This document shows, one piece after another, positions 15,312-24,716 of a DNA stretch of 64,000 bases. The stretch is taken from the NCBI GenBank assembly GCA_003168265.1, contig PMSV01000019.1:408844-472843 (forward strand), given 5' to 3'. Position 1 is the stretch's first letter, and every line of letters begins with the position of its first letter. The notes below the pieces were generated by a model, which did not search any database, was not told the origin of the DNA, and saw nothing but the letters and a program-made list of their open reading frames with translations. The translations under genes and the position numbers were made by a program. The stretch comes from Chitinophagaceae bacterium. GTDB lineage: Bacteria; Bacteroidota; Bacteroidia; Chitinophagales; Chitinophagaceae.

Positions 15312-18300
15312 CCCGTTTGGCTGGCTAAGGGAAGTTCGACAAAGAAGGTTGTTCCAACTTTCTCCTCGGTTTCAAACCAGATTCGTCCTTTGGCTTGTTC
15401 GACTATGGTCTTGCTCATCGCGAGGCCTAGACCGGTGCCAGAAGATTTGGTGGTGAAATTCGGCATGAAGATCTTCGAACGGGTCTGAATAGGAATCCCA
15501 TCCCCATTATCGGAGACTTTTACGATTATATGACCGTCACGCAATTCTTCACTCAGACTGATCACCTTCTTATCCCGGTTTTCACAGGCTTCTACTGCAT
15601 TTTGCAGCAGGTTGGTGAAAAGCCTGTTCAATTGGGTCTTGTCCGCTTGCAGAAGTATTTTTTCATGAACAGGTACCCATTTGAAAAGTAAATTCTCCGT
15701 GGTCTCATAGAGCGACGATAATGAATAGAGCATTTCGTGAAGCTCAAAAAACTCCAGTTTGGGATTGCCGATATTGGCAAACTGGGAGAAATCTGCGGCG
15801 ATTTTGGCCAGATGGTCTATCTGTTCCACGAGAGTCTTTGCCACCCCGGCTGTGAGTTCCTTCACATTGGTAGAATCATTATCAATGGCTTTTTGCAAAT
15901 ATTGTATGCTCAATTTCATCGGAGTTAGTGGGTTTTTTATTTCATGAGCCACCTGCCTTGCCATTTCCCTCCAGGCACCCTCTCTTTCGCTTTTCCCAAG
16001 GGCAATCGCACTCTCTTCAAGCTTCTTTACCATCTTGTTGTACTCCTTAACCAGTCCTCCAATTTCATCGTCCCGCTTCCATTCAATCTCTTCATTGGTC
16101 TTTCCGAGATTCACTGCCTGCATCTTCGCCGAGATCAGGGCAAATGAAGAAGTGATGCGATTGGTCAGGAACAGGGCGATGGTACCGGCGATCAGGAAGA
16201 TGAAAGCGTTGAGATTGATGATGGCGACAATGAAATTGGAAATCTCCTGTTTAAGCTCATCCTGCGTCGTGAAAGATGGGATATTCAGGTAGGCATAGGC
16301 CTCCCCCTTTTCATTCCGGATCGGGCAATACATGCTTTGGTAGGAAAGATGGGCCATCTGTTCCCGGTTATAAAACTCCACCGCGTTTTGCTGATGCAGA
16401 TGGAAATAGGAAAGAGGATCCATTTTTTTGCTCAGAATCCCTTTGTCGTACACAAAGGGATTGGATGAAGCCATAAGGTCTCCGTCCAAATTATAAAAAT
16501 TGATGGCCGTACTATGAATTTCCGAAAGGTTGTTCACGATATTTTCCAGGTTCTCTGAAGAAACGAATTCATATTTCTGCAAACTGTCATTATAGCGCGG
16601 GGCTACATAATTGTCCTGGAGTTCCTTAACAGTCACCCGTATTGCCGTGCTGAGTTTGTTCTGATTTTCCCTCTCATAACGGCTGATAAAAAAGAAAATC
16701 GTTGCTGAACCGATAACCAGGAAGGAAAACAGACTGATAAAAATGATCGTAGTGTGAATCTGAGAACGGATATTGGCTTGTAAGAAAGGGCGTATCCTGT
16801 GCAACTGCAGTCTTGTGCTGATCAGCAGCCCGATCAGGCGGACGAGTGCCAGTAAAATGATGAAGGCGCTGAAAATATAGGCAAACAAGGTAATAGCTTC
16901 CAGGAAGCCATTGTCCTTTTTTGCGATCACTACGAATCGATCCTCTGAAACCCGGTGCCATAACTCGTCATAGGATCCATTGGTCCTTCTTTCGAAATCG
17001 ATTCTGGGGATTTGCTCGGGGCTCAGGAAAGTGGGAAAGGGATAGCTATTCCCGTAATCTACAAGCTCGTCATTGCTGTAAATGGCATAGGAATAAACCG
17101 GAGAATATTCCGGGAAAAACTCTCGTTTGGTCTGAAACAATTCCGGGCTCAGCACATCGCCTTTATCGTTTTTCAGATCGGAGAGAATAAACAGGTAGCC
17201 AACATTATGGTCCTGCCGGTCGCGAACAGCTTTTTTAAAGATATAAGTGTATTTGTCAAAGGATTTCTCATAGTAACGAAGGCCGTCTGTACTTGTTGGT
17301 TTTCCCTGAATCCCGAAAATCGTATTCAAAGTATCATAGGAAACCGGCTGGGAATTGAAAAGGGGCCTGTAAAGCGAATCGAAAGTGAAAACCCTCATGT
17401 CATATTTCATCCTGTAAGTACCGTAGCTGCTGTTTATCATGCTGTCCTTCAGGTAGTGGTTGGAAAATCCTGTCTGGAATCGGCTGAAATTGGCGCTCAG
17501 AAATTCTTTGTCAAAATAAGCCAGGGTAATACTCATCAGATGCTCGCTGGACGGGTCGTCCTGTTCGGCCAGCCTTTCTGCAGTACGTTTGCGTTGCTCG
17601 AGCTCTATTTTCTTATTCTCAACGAAAATGATGGATGATATGGAGCCTGAAAATACCAGGAGCCAGAACAGCACTTCGGAAATATTGAGCCGGAAATTCA
17701 GGCTGGAAAAGATCTTGCGTTGCATGAGCCAGACATAGACAATCAGCCAGATCAGGATTAGCACATCCACCGAAACGAGTTCATGGTTTTTTACCACAAA
17801 GGTTAATAGGATCAAACCCAGGGAAGCCAGAACTATATACAACACGACGCCCCCCATGTTCACCAGCGAGGAAATCAGGTTGACAAATATCTGTGTGATA
17901 AAAAAATAGCTCAGCGCCACGGTAGCCAGGATGATAAATCCGATAAAGCTGTACATGGTCAGGCTGAAGAAATTCGTCACACTGAATGAAATGCGGGCGT
18001 CAGCCACCAGGCTTAAGACTGTATTTGAAAACACAAAGGTTACCAACAGAAGGATTAAAAGGGCCGCTGTCACGATCGCCCATCTTTTAAAAGGGTTTTT
18101 GACTGGAGGAAAGCTAAATCCTCCAATTTCCTGCTTGATGAACAATATGATCCAGCACATCAGCAAGGAATTGATCAAAAGATCCCCCAGCGAATTCAAA
18201 ACAAAACTGGAACTGTAAATCGTGGGATCAAATAATTCAAACTGCCTCAGATTGAAAAAGCCGGGAAACAGGTAAACAAAGGATCTGAAAAGCATGACAA

Positions 18301-19066
18301 CCGTTACGAGCAAGACCACTCCTGAAAGGGAGCCGTACCTTTCGGAAACGCTATGTCCAAGATTGTGGATAATGATCAGCAGCAATATGATTCCTGCCAG
18401 GATCAGCACCCGGGAAATCCAGTTTCCGTCATATCCTGTCCCGATCATTTTCTTTTCCAAATAAAACAGGTTCTGTCCAAAAGAGCTCTGAACCGCAAGG
18501 CCAGGAGGATGATCACTGATTCTAAACCGGCTCTCTACAAGAGGGAAATTTTCAAATTCAGGCTTGAATCCTGAAACCGAAATATAAAACTGCTTATGAA
18601 TGGGGATCAAACCTGCCACAATCAGGTCATTCTGGCCGGTCTGAATGCTTCGTTTGACCAGTTCATATTGTCCGTTTTGAAAGGCGGTGAAATAGTTGCC
18701 GTCTGGAATTATTAGTTGGCTATCCGGAAGGATCAACTCCTGAGAATTCCAAAAAACCAGGTCCGGCTTTCCATCCCCTTTCTTTTTATAAATGAGCAGG
18801 GTATATTTTTTTGCAATCAGGGATTGAATGGTCTCTTCGGAGTACTGATCCAAACAAAGCCTATCAAGCAATTTCTGATTCTTGCAGGTCTTGATAAAAT
18901 CCTTCTCCCTTTCTTGTAAAAAAGACTCAATGGAATGCTGCCAGTATCGGTCAGAAACACTGCTCTTCAATAAAAAACCAGTTAAATACCCTGCAATCAG
19001 GCTAACTGCTGCAACCAGGATCAGATACCGGTTCTTCTTAAAAAAATTTAGAATGAATGATTTCAA
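15308..19066 (-). CDS. large NtrY-like membrane sensor histidine kinase
   Basis: 1252 residues. An N-terminal membrane anchor (about 14-32), an extracytoplasmic sensing part, then a block of roughly eight membrane segments (about 215-475), a second sensing region, further membrane helices near 755 and 795, another extracytoplasmic region, a helix near 950, a HAMP domain and the kinase core. The phospho-acceptor His is in VAHEIKNPLTPMKL at about 1040. The ATPase has LLQNAVEA (N box), DNGDGIP (G1) and TTKSSGTGLGLAM (G2). NtrY proteins report the state of the membrane or nitrogen to an NtrC-type regulator, but none is adjacent. It is the last gene of an operon; its ATG overlaps the mazG stop (ATGA). 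Confidence 0.9.
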   Translation of the reverse strand: MKSFILNFFKKNRYLILVAAVSLIAGYLTGFLLKSSVSDRYWQHSIESFLQEREKDFIKTCKNQKLLDRLCLDQYSEETIQSLIAKKYTLLIYKKKGDGKPDLVFWNSQELILPDSQLIIPDGNYFTAFQNGQYELVKRSIQTGQNDLIVAGLIPIHKQFYISVSGFKPEFENFPLVESRFRISDHPPGLAVQSSFGQNLFYLEKKMIGTGYDGNWISRVLILAGIILLLIIIHNLGHSVSERYGSLSGVVLLVTVVMLFRSFVYLFPGFFNLRQFELFDPTIYSSSFVLNSLGDLLINSLLMCWIILFIKQEIGGFSFPPVKNPFKRWAIVTAALLILLLVTFVFSNTVLSLVADARISFSVTNFFSLTMYSFIGFIILATVALSYFFITQIFVNLISSLVNMGGVVLYIVLASLGLILLTFVVKNHELVSVDVLILIWLIVYVWLMQRKIFSSLNFRLNISEVLFWLLVFSGSISSIIFVENKKIELEQRKRTAERLAEQDDPSSEHLMSITLAYFDKEFLSANFSRFQTGFSNHYLKDSMINSSYGTYRMKYDMRVFTFDSLYRPLFNSQPVSYDTLNTIFGIQGKPTSTDGLRYYEKSFDKYTYIFKKAVRDRQDHNVGYLFILSDLKNDKGDVLSPELFQTKREFFPEYSPVYSYAIYSNDELVDYGNSYPFPTFLSPEQIPRIDFERRTNGSYDELWHRVSEDRFVVIAKKDNGFLEAITLFAYIFSAFIILLALVRLIGLLISTRLQLHRIRPFLQANIRSQIHTTIIFISLFSFLVIGSATIFFFISRYERENQNKLSTAIRVTVKELQDNYVAPRYNDSLQKYEFVSSENLENIVNNLSEIHSTAINFYNLDGDLMASSNPFVYDKGILSKKMDPLSYFHLHQQNAVEFYNREQMAHLSYQSMYCPIRNEKGEAYAYLNIPSFTTQDELKQEISNFIVAIINLNAFIFLIAGTIALFLTNRITSSFALISAKMQAVNLGKTNEEIEWKRDDEIGGLVKEYNKMVKKLEESAIALGKSEREGAWREMARQVAHEIKNPLTPMKLSIQYLQKAIDNDSTNVKELTAGVAKTLVEQIDHLAKIAADFSQFANIGNPKLEFFELHEMLYSLSSLYETTENLLFKWVPVHEKILLQADKTQLNRLFTNLLQNAVEACENRDKKVISLSEELRDGHIIVKVSDNGDGIPIQTRSKIFMPNFTTKSSGTGLGLAMSKTIVEQAKGRIWFETEEKVGTTFFVELPLASQTG

Positions 19067-19839
19067 TCCCGAGGTTTTTGCTTTTTGATGGAGTCCCAGA
19101 GTGCGTTCATTTCATCCAGGCTCAGTTCGGTCAGTTGCTTCCCTCCCTCCTGCGCCTTTTTTTCCATCTCGGTAAACCGGCTAATGAATTTCCGGTTAGT
19201 GAGTTCCAGGGCGTTTTCCGCATCTACATGCAAAAATCGTGCATAATTGATAAGTGAAAAGATAAGATCGCCGAATTCCCCCTCGATTTCCGCTTGTTTG
19301 CCAGCCCCGACCGCTTCTTTCAATTCCTGAACTTCTTCCTCCACCTTTTCCCAAACCTGTTCCAGGTTCTCCCATTCAAATTTGACCTGGGCCGATTTTT
19401 CCTGCAGCCGGATTGCTTTCACCATCGCGGGCAGGGATTTGGGCACTCCCCCCAAAACAGATTTTTTCCCTTCTTTGATCTTGAGCTTCTCCCAGTTTCT
19501 CTTCACTTCCTCATCATCTGCTACCTGCAGGTCGCCGTAGATATGGGGATGACGCCTGATCAGTTTTACGCAAATCTTATCAATGACTTCGTCAATGGTG
19601 AATTTACCTTTCTCCGTGCCGATTTTGGCGTAAAAGACAATATGCAGCAGCAAATCTCCTAATTCTTCCTCGATGCCTTCCCAATTCTCCTCAGTGATAG
19701 CATCTGCGAGTTCATAAAGCTCTTCGATGGTCAGGGTCCGAAGAGTATGAATAGTTTGCTTTTTGTCCCAGGGGCATTTCTCCCGAAGTTCATCCATGAT
19801 CCCCACTAGTCTCTCAAATGATATTAAGGCTTTGTTCAT
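19063..19839 (-). CDS. mazG: nucleoside triphosphate pyrophosphohydrolase
   Basis: I place the start at the ATG at 19839 (protein begins MNKALISFERLVGIMDELRE), because homology begins there and it overlaps the upstream stop as ATGA; the frame is open further upstream but without family sequence. 258 residues, two MazG domains: the first with CPWDKKQTIHTL and EELGDLLLHIVFYA (EExxD metal ligands), the second with EEEVQEL and EGEFGDLIFSLINYARFL. It hydrolyses NTPs to NMP and pyrophosphate, a house-cleaning activity. It is in the middle of a DUF3667-mazG-kinase operon. Confidence 0.94.
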   Translation of the reverse strand: MNKALISFERLVGIMDELREKCPWDKKQTIHTLRTLTIEELYELADAITEENWEGIEEELGDLLLHIVFYAKIGTEKGKFTIDEVIDKICVKLIRRHPHIYGDLQVADDEEVKRNWEKLKIKEGKKSVLGGVPKSLPAMVKAIRLQEKSAQVKFEWENLEQVWEKVEEEVQELKEAVGAGKQAEIEGEFGDLIFSLINYARFLHVDAENALELTNRKFISRFTEMEKKAQEGGKQLTELSLDEMNALWDSIKKQKPRD

Positions 19840-21086
19840 ATAGTGATGGCTGAAATGAGTACATAAATAAATAAGAGTGACAAATCGATGATCAGGGCGC
19901 TGATCAGGACAATTAGGAATTTTAAAATGGTTTTGCCCCTGCGCTGACCATAAAAAACGCACATGGCCCTGTACAGGTAATAAAAGATAAAAAGCCACAC
20001 TGCGAGATCTAGTATTCCGGGGAGCCAATTGATCCAGGCAGGCATTCCAAGCCGCTTTAACATATTAAACAGAATGGAAATTAACATTAGAATAAAAGTG
20101 GCGCAATAAAGATGGATGGCAAAAATTCCATGACTCGTATAATAAACCTGTTTCCCTCTTGCATACAGCAGTTTCAGCATCAGGGCAAAAAATGGAAGAG
20201 AAATAAAAAGGATCTGCGGAAAGAAATGAAAAAGCCTTTCCCGGAAATGTTCAAAGAAACCTTCCCTATCCCTGCCATATTCCAGTTCAACAGCGATGAT
20301 TTTTCTCCTTATCCATCTTTTAAACCATCCATCTTTCAAGTCTGCTGGCAGTTTTGCCTGCACAGAATCATAAGCGAGAACCGAAGCATAATTCTTCCCT
20401 TCTATTTCCGCTACATCATTCCCCCCTTTTTTCGCGGAGTCCCCGGATTTTTGTTCCTGAAGAATTTTGTCCATCACGACATTTAATTTCTCTCCTTTGG
20501 GAAGGCTGTCGAGATCAGCATCAAGGTTCATCAACAATTCCAGTTCCCCGGGAGTGAATTTTCTGGTACTGGTATCACCATAATACTTGATAATAGCTGA
20601 TTTTTGAGCCTCAAAATCCTTTATGCGCCGATAGAATGAAGATGTATCTCCTGAACCTTTTTTTCTCGCCAAACCAATGCTATCGCCGATCTTTTTTTCC
20701 GATCCCGCCAGATCGGTTATTCCAAATTTTTCAGACCCCATTTCATCCTTAATTGTCAAAATCTTGCCGGAAGGGATGATAGTAAAGAAGATCAGGAAAA
20801 AAAAAGCGGAAGTAAAAACATACATCCTGATCGGATTGAGATAACTGGCTCTTCGACCCCTGATATACTCCAAAGAAAGAAAACCAGGGCGGCGAAGCAG
20901 GTATTTCACGGTGCTAAAGAATTTCCCGTCAAAATGCGTGATATCCTCAAAAAAATGATTGACGAGATGCCATACGGATTCTTTAGGCTCCAGATTCTCC
21001 TGTCCGCAAACATGGCAGTAGCGACCATACAGGGACACGCCGCAATTCAAGCAGGTTTTTTCCTTTCTTTCTTCAAGATGGGACAA
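19836..21086 (-). CDS. DUF3667 membrane protein with zinc ribbon
   Basis: 416 residues. It starts with a zinc ribbon (Cys12, Cys15, Cys24, Cys27; CLNCGVSLYGRYCHVCGQ) and then the DUF3667 signature: VWHLVNHFFEDITHFDGKFF, RRPGFLSLEYIRGRR and LNPIRMYVFTSAFFFLIFF. A long polar segment follows (about 130-265), then three or four membrane helices. The family is common in Bacteroidota and of unknown function. First gene of the operon with mazG and the NtrY-like kinase. Its end overlaps the mazG start by four bases. Confidence 0.85.
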   Translation of the reverse strand: MSHLEERKEKTCLNCGVSLYGRYCHVCGQENLEPKESVWHLVNHFFEDITHFDGKFFSTVKYLLRRPGFLSLEYIRGRRASYLNPIRMYVFTSAFFFLIFFTIIPSGKILTIKDEMGSEKFGITDLAGSEKKIGDSIGLARKKGSGDTSSFYRRIKDFEAQKSAIIKYYGDTSTRKFTPGELELLMNLDADLDSLPKGEKLNVVMDKILQEQKSGDSAKKGGNDVAEIEGKNYASVLAYDSVQAKLPADLKDGWFKRWIRRKIIAVELEYGRDREGFFEHFRERLFHFFPQILFISLPFFALMLKLLYARGKQVYYTSHGIFAIHLYCATFILMLISILFNMLKRLGMPAWINWLPGILDLAVWLFIFYYLYRAMCVFYGQRRGKTILKFLIVLISALIIDLSLLFIYVLISAITI

Positions 21087-21171
21087 TTCCGAAATTTTCC
21101 CTAAAATAAGCAGCTTTCCTGAATTTCAGGTTGACTCTTTTTCATACTAAATTGCGGTCATAAAACCTGCC

Positions 21172-22008
21172 ATGAAACAGTTGACAGTATCCCTGATAGT
21201 TATTCTTTCCACCCTTAATGGAATTGGCCAGTATTATTTCCAGGACCTTATTGCCACCAGGCAGGCCAGCCAAAAATGGAAATCCTATAGGGACCAAAGA
21301 GTACATTCTGTGAAAATTTCCAGCTTTGAAGACGACAACCAACCCACTGCGGGTTTCGATTGCAGGCAGGAAATCAGCACAGACTATGATAGGATAAGCA
21401 CCTATACCAAGACCGATTTCAGCCGGGAGACCTTCCTCGTCTCTGAATATCAGGCGGGCCATCTGATCAGAACCACAGATACCAGTAAAAACTACCAAAG
21501 CAATACGACCTATGCATACGATTCAACCGGAAATCCGGTCCGGATTGTCAATTCTTCAGAGGAAACAAGCGGAGGATTCAAAAACGAAGAGGTCCATATC
21601 TGGTATTATGGTTCGGATCAAAAACCTGTCCGGATGATAAAGATTAGAAATGGCACGGATAGCAGCTTTGTCCATTTTGTGATAGATGAAAAAGGGAATA
21701 TCGCAGAAGAGCGTGCTTTCCATAATCGAATTGAATTGCCCGCCATATTTTACTATTATGATGAGGAAAACCGTCTGACGGATATAGTACGTTACAATGA
21801 AAAGGCGCAGAGACTATTGCCCGATTATATGTTCTCCTACGCAAATGGCCGGCTCATATCCATGTTATATGTTCCGGAAGGCAGTGATGACTATCAGAAA
21901 TGGATCTATACCTACGACGATCGGGGACTCCGTTCCTCGGAAACCTGCTATAACAAGAGAAAAGAGGTCCTGGGCCGCATTCAATATCAATACCAGTTGG
22001 GCAATTAA
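21172..22008 (+). CDS. secreted protein with YD-like repeats, unknown function
   Basis: 278 residues with a signal peptide (MKQLTVSLIVILSTLNGIGQ). The mature part has irregular repeats reminiscent of short YD/RHS-type beta hairpins: YAYDSTGNPVRIVN, FVIDEKGNIAEE, YYYDEENRLTDIVRYNE, YTYDDRGLRSSETCYN. Such repeats build elongated beta structures in cell-surface proteins of Bacteroidota. It is a lone gene, divergent from DUF3667 and convergent with the epimerase gene. Role unknown. Confidence 0.7.
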   Translation: MKQLTVSLIVILSTLNGIGQYYFQDLIATRQASQKWKSYRDQRVHSVKISSFEDDNQPTAGFDCRQEISTDYDRISTYTKTDFSRETFLVSEYQAGHLIRTTDTSKNYQSNTTYAYDSTGNPVRIVNSSEETSGGFKNEEVHIWYYGSDQKPVRMIKIRNGTDSSFVHFVIDEKGNIAEERAFHNRIELPAIFYYYDEENRLTDIVRYNEKAQRLLPDYMFSYANGRLISMLYVPEGSDDYQKWIYTYDDRGLRSSETCYNKRKEVLGRIQYQYQLGN

Positions 22009-22013
22009 CCACT

Positions 22014-23153
22014 TTATTTTGCGAGAGCTGCCTTATAAACGGTCACGGTATGATAAGCATCTCCAGGATTCAATAAAGAGGATGGAAATCCCGGCTCATT
22101 TGGAGAATCGGGAAAATGCTGGGTTTCCAGGCAAAGGGCCGCATGCTGACCGATAGGCTTTCCTTCGCTGGTTTTAATTCTTCCATCCAAAAAATTACCG
22201 GAATAAAATTGAAGCCCTGGTTCAGTGGTATAGACTTCAAGGAAACGCCCGCTCACCGAATCCGAAAGTCGTGCAACCAGTTGCAGCAAACTGTCCTTCC
22301 TGTTTAACACAAAATTGTGGTCATATCCTCCGGGCACCTCGCCGATCCTGGCTCCGATTTGTTCAGGCTTTGTAAAATCGAAAGGAGTGTCCTTCACCGG
22401 GTCGATTTTTCCGGTAGGAATTAATGTCGAATCAACAGGGGTATAATAGTTTGCATCGATCCAGAGCCGTTCGCCCAATATGTTCCGGGAAGGATCCCCG
22501 CTCAAATTGAAATAACTGTGATTGGTCAGGTTGACCGGAGTGGTTTGGTCCGAATGCGCCGAATATTCGATCCGAAATTCATTTTCCTCAGTGAGAGTAA
22601 AAGTAACGCTTACCAGCAGGTTTCCCGGATATCCTTCCTCGCCATCCTTACTGCCATAGTTCAAAGTCAGAGAGGGCAGACTGTCGTTGATAGGACTAGG
22701 GTCCCATACCACTTTATCAAAACCCCTCAGGCCTCCATGCAATGAATTTGGCCCGTTGTTTTTTGCCAGATGATAGGTCCGTTCGCCGATCTTGAATTCC
22801 CCTTTTGCAATCCGGTTACCATAACGCCCAATCGTGGCCCCGAAATAAGGCGGTTTTGACAGGTAGCCGGATAAGCTGTCAAATCCAAGAACAATGCTGC
22901 TTTTAAGCCCCTGTTTATCCTGGGTCAGCCATCTCGTAATTGTGCTTCCGTAATTGGAAATGGAGACTTCGGACCCGGAACTATTTTTCAAAGTGAAAAG
23001 GTAAATGATTTTCCCACCCACTGACCCCCAATTGGATCTTATGATCCCTCTTGATAGGGGTGTCTTATAATCCCTGCAGGAAACAAAACTCAATAAGGCA
23101 AAAGCGAACAGGAAGGCGAATAACCTGCCGACTCCAAACAATCGATTCTTCAT
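22014..23153 (-). CDS. galM: aldose 1-epimerase (galactose mutarotase), lipoprotein
   Basis: 379 residues. The N-terminus is a lipoprotein signal (AFLFAFALLSFVSC, Cys26), so it acts outside the cytoplasm. Epimerase family motifs: FGATIGRYGNRIAKGEF, NNGPNSLHGGLRGFDKVVW, LTNHSYFNLSG (catalytic His), GGYDHNFVLN and CLETQHFPDSPN (catalytic Glu). It interconverts alpha and beta anomers of aldoses. It is 9 bases downstream of the GH51 arabinofuranosidase gene on the same strand. I infer handling of L-arabinose or galactose released from plant polymers. Confidence 0.92.
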   Translation of the reverse strand: MKNRLFGVGRLFAFLFAFALLSFVSCRDYKTPLSRGIIRSNWGSVGGKIIYLFTLKNSSGSEVSISNYGSTITRWLTQDKQGLKSSIVLGFDSLSGYLSKPPYFGATIGRYGNRIAKGEFKIGERTYHLAKNNGPNSLHGGLRGFDKVVWDPSPINDSLPSLTLNYGSKDGEEGYPGNLLVSVTFTLTEENEFRIEYSAHSDQTTPVNLTNHSYFNLSGDPSRNILGERLWIDANYYTPVDSTLIPTGKIDPVKDTPFDFTKPEQIGARIGEVPGGYDHNFVLNRKDSLLQLVARLSDSVSGRFLEVYTTEPGLQFYSGNFLDGRIKTSEGKPIGQHAALCLETQHFPDSPNEPGFPSSLLNPGDAYHTVTVYKAALAK

Positions 23154-23162
23154 GCTAAAGCT

Positions 23163-24710
23163 CTATTTTATTTCAAGCAATATAAGGGATTTTGCAGGTA
23201 TGCTCATGCTGATCTGGTTGCCTTCTAAATGGCAGTCGCCGAAGGGCCTTGGTATTACCTGATCAGGTTTGTCAAAACTGTTGATATCCGTAAATCTGGC
23301 CGAACTAAGTATTTGCCCCTTGATGCTTTTATAGTTTTTTCCTGTGATATTGAAGGAAACAGGGATTGCATGGCCGGGATCGAGATTCACCACCGTGATA
23401 TGCACGACTCCTGAACTATCTCTGGAAGCAGAAGCGTTGATTGCCGGAATCTTATCGTTTCCAAATGAATAATCCGGGCTGCTGAATTGAATGGGCAGCC
23501 ATTCGGCATCCTGGTGTGATTGGTAAAGATCAAACACATAATAAGTTGGAGTAAGTAGCATTTTTTCCTTATCAGTCAGGATCAGGGCCTGAAGAACATT
23601 CACAGTCTGGGCCAGGTTCGCCATCTTCACCCTTTGACAATGGTTGTTGAAAATATTCAAGGTACTGGCCGCGATCAGCGCATCTCTCAGGCTATTTTGC
23701 TGATACAAAAATTCAGGCCTCGTGCCTGGCTCAACATTCGTCCAGATACCCCATTCATCGACTACCAGGGCTTTCTTTTTTCCCGGATCATAGACGTCCA
23801 TGATGGCCGAATGATGATTAATTAATTCTTCCAAATGCAGGCAATTTTTCAGGGCTTTGAAATATTCGGTCTCTCCAAAATGAGTCGCCGAGCTCTTATG
23901 ATCCCAGGACCCTGCAACCGTGTAATAATGCATTGAAATTCCCCAGGCATTCCAAAGGCCGGTATTCTTCATCAATACATCAGTCCAATTATAGTCATCC
24001 GCATTTGCCCCGCTCGCAATCAATTTCAATGGGCTGCCGGGATACTCCTTGGCGAATTCTGAAAATCGCTTATACTCATTGGAATAATGTTCCGGTGTCA
24101 TGCTTCCTCCGCAACCCCAGCTCTCATTGCCCACGCCCCAGAAAGAAACATGCCAGGGTTTCTCATGCCCGTTTATGCGCCTGAGATCAGTCAAAGCGCT
24201 GTTTCCATTATAGTTCAGGTATTCCAGCCAGGCCTCCATTTCCTGGGGGCTGCCTGTTCCCACATTTGAAGCGATATAGGGTTCGCAATGAAGCAAATCA
24301 CAAAGTTCTAAAAATTCGTGGGTCCCGAAACTATTTTCATCCTCAACCATGCCCCAGGTGGTATTGACAGTCCTGGTCCGGGAAGCGCGTGGTCCGATGC
24401 CGTCCCTCCAATGATATTGGTCGGCAAAACAGCCTCCGGGCCAGCGAAGAACGGGAATATGGATCCTTCGTAATGCTTCAACGACATCCACGCGGATTCT
24501 GTCCTGTTTTCGTACAGGAAGCGCTGAGTCCACCCAGAATCCGTCATAAATACAGCGGCCCAGGTCTTCCGAAAAATGACCATAAATGAAGCGGCTGATC
24601 CTGCTGTGGTTGGGATCATCGGAGACTTGAAGGACCACATTGGATTGCGCAAAAGCCTTCTGAGCCAACAACAATAACAGTGATCCGCACAGGAGTTCCC
24701 GAATTTTCAT
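23163..24710 (-). CDS. GH51 alpha-L-arabinofuranosidase, exported
   Basis: 515 residues with a signal peptide (MKIRELLCGSLLLLLAQKAFAQ). GH51 features: YGHFSEDLGRCIYDGFW, LRWPGGCFADQYHW, the acid/base Glu196 in WGVGNESWGC and the nucleophile Glu319 in ALVVDEWGIW, with a C-terminal beta-sandwich ending. Such enzymes remove terminal L-arabinofuranose from arabinoxylan, arabinan or arabinogalactan; export points to periplasmic oligosaccharides. It lies between the CocE-type hydrolase (6-base gap upstream) and galM (9-base gap), so the three form an operon. Confidence 0.94.
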   Translation of the reverse strand: MKIRELLCGSLLLLLAQKAFAQSNVVLQVSDDPNHSRISRFIYGHFSEDLGRCIYDGFWVDSALPVRKQDRIRVDVVEALRRIHIPVLRWPGGCFADQYHWRDGIGPRASRTRTVNTTWGMVEDENSFGTHEFLELCDLLHCEPYIASNVGTGSPQEMEAWLEYLNYNGNSALTDLRRINGHEKPWHVSFWGVGNESWGCGGSMTPEHYSNEYKRFSEFAKEYPGSPLKLIASGANADDYNWTDVLMKNTGLWNAWGISMHYYTVAGSWDHKSSATHFGETEYFKALKNCLHLEELINHHSAIMDVYDPGKKKALVVDEWGIWTNVEPGTRPEFLYQQNSLRDALIAASTLNIFNNHCQRVKMANLAQTVNVLQALILTDKEKMLLTPTYYVFDLYQSHQDAEWLPIQFSSPDYSFGNDKIPAINASASRDSSGVVHITVVNLDPGHAIPVSFNITGKNYKSIKGQILSSARFTDINSFDKPDQVIPRPFGDCHLEGNQISMSIPAKSLILLEIK

Positions 24711-24716
24711 ACGATC

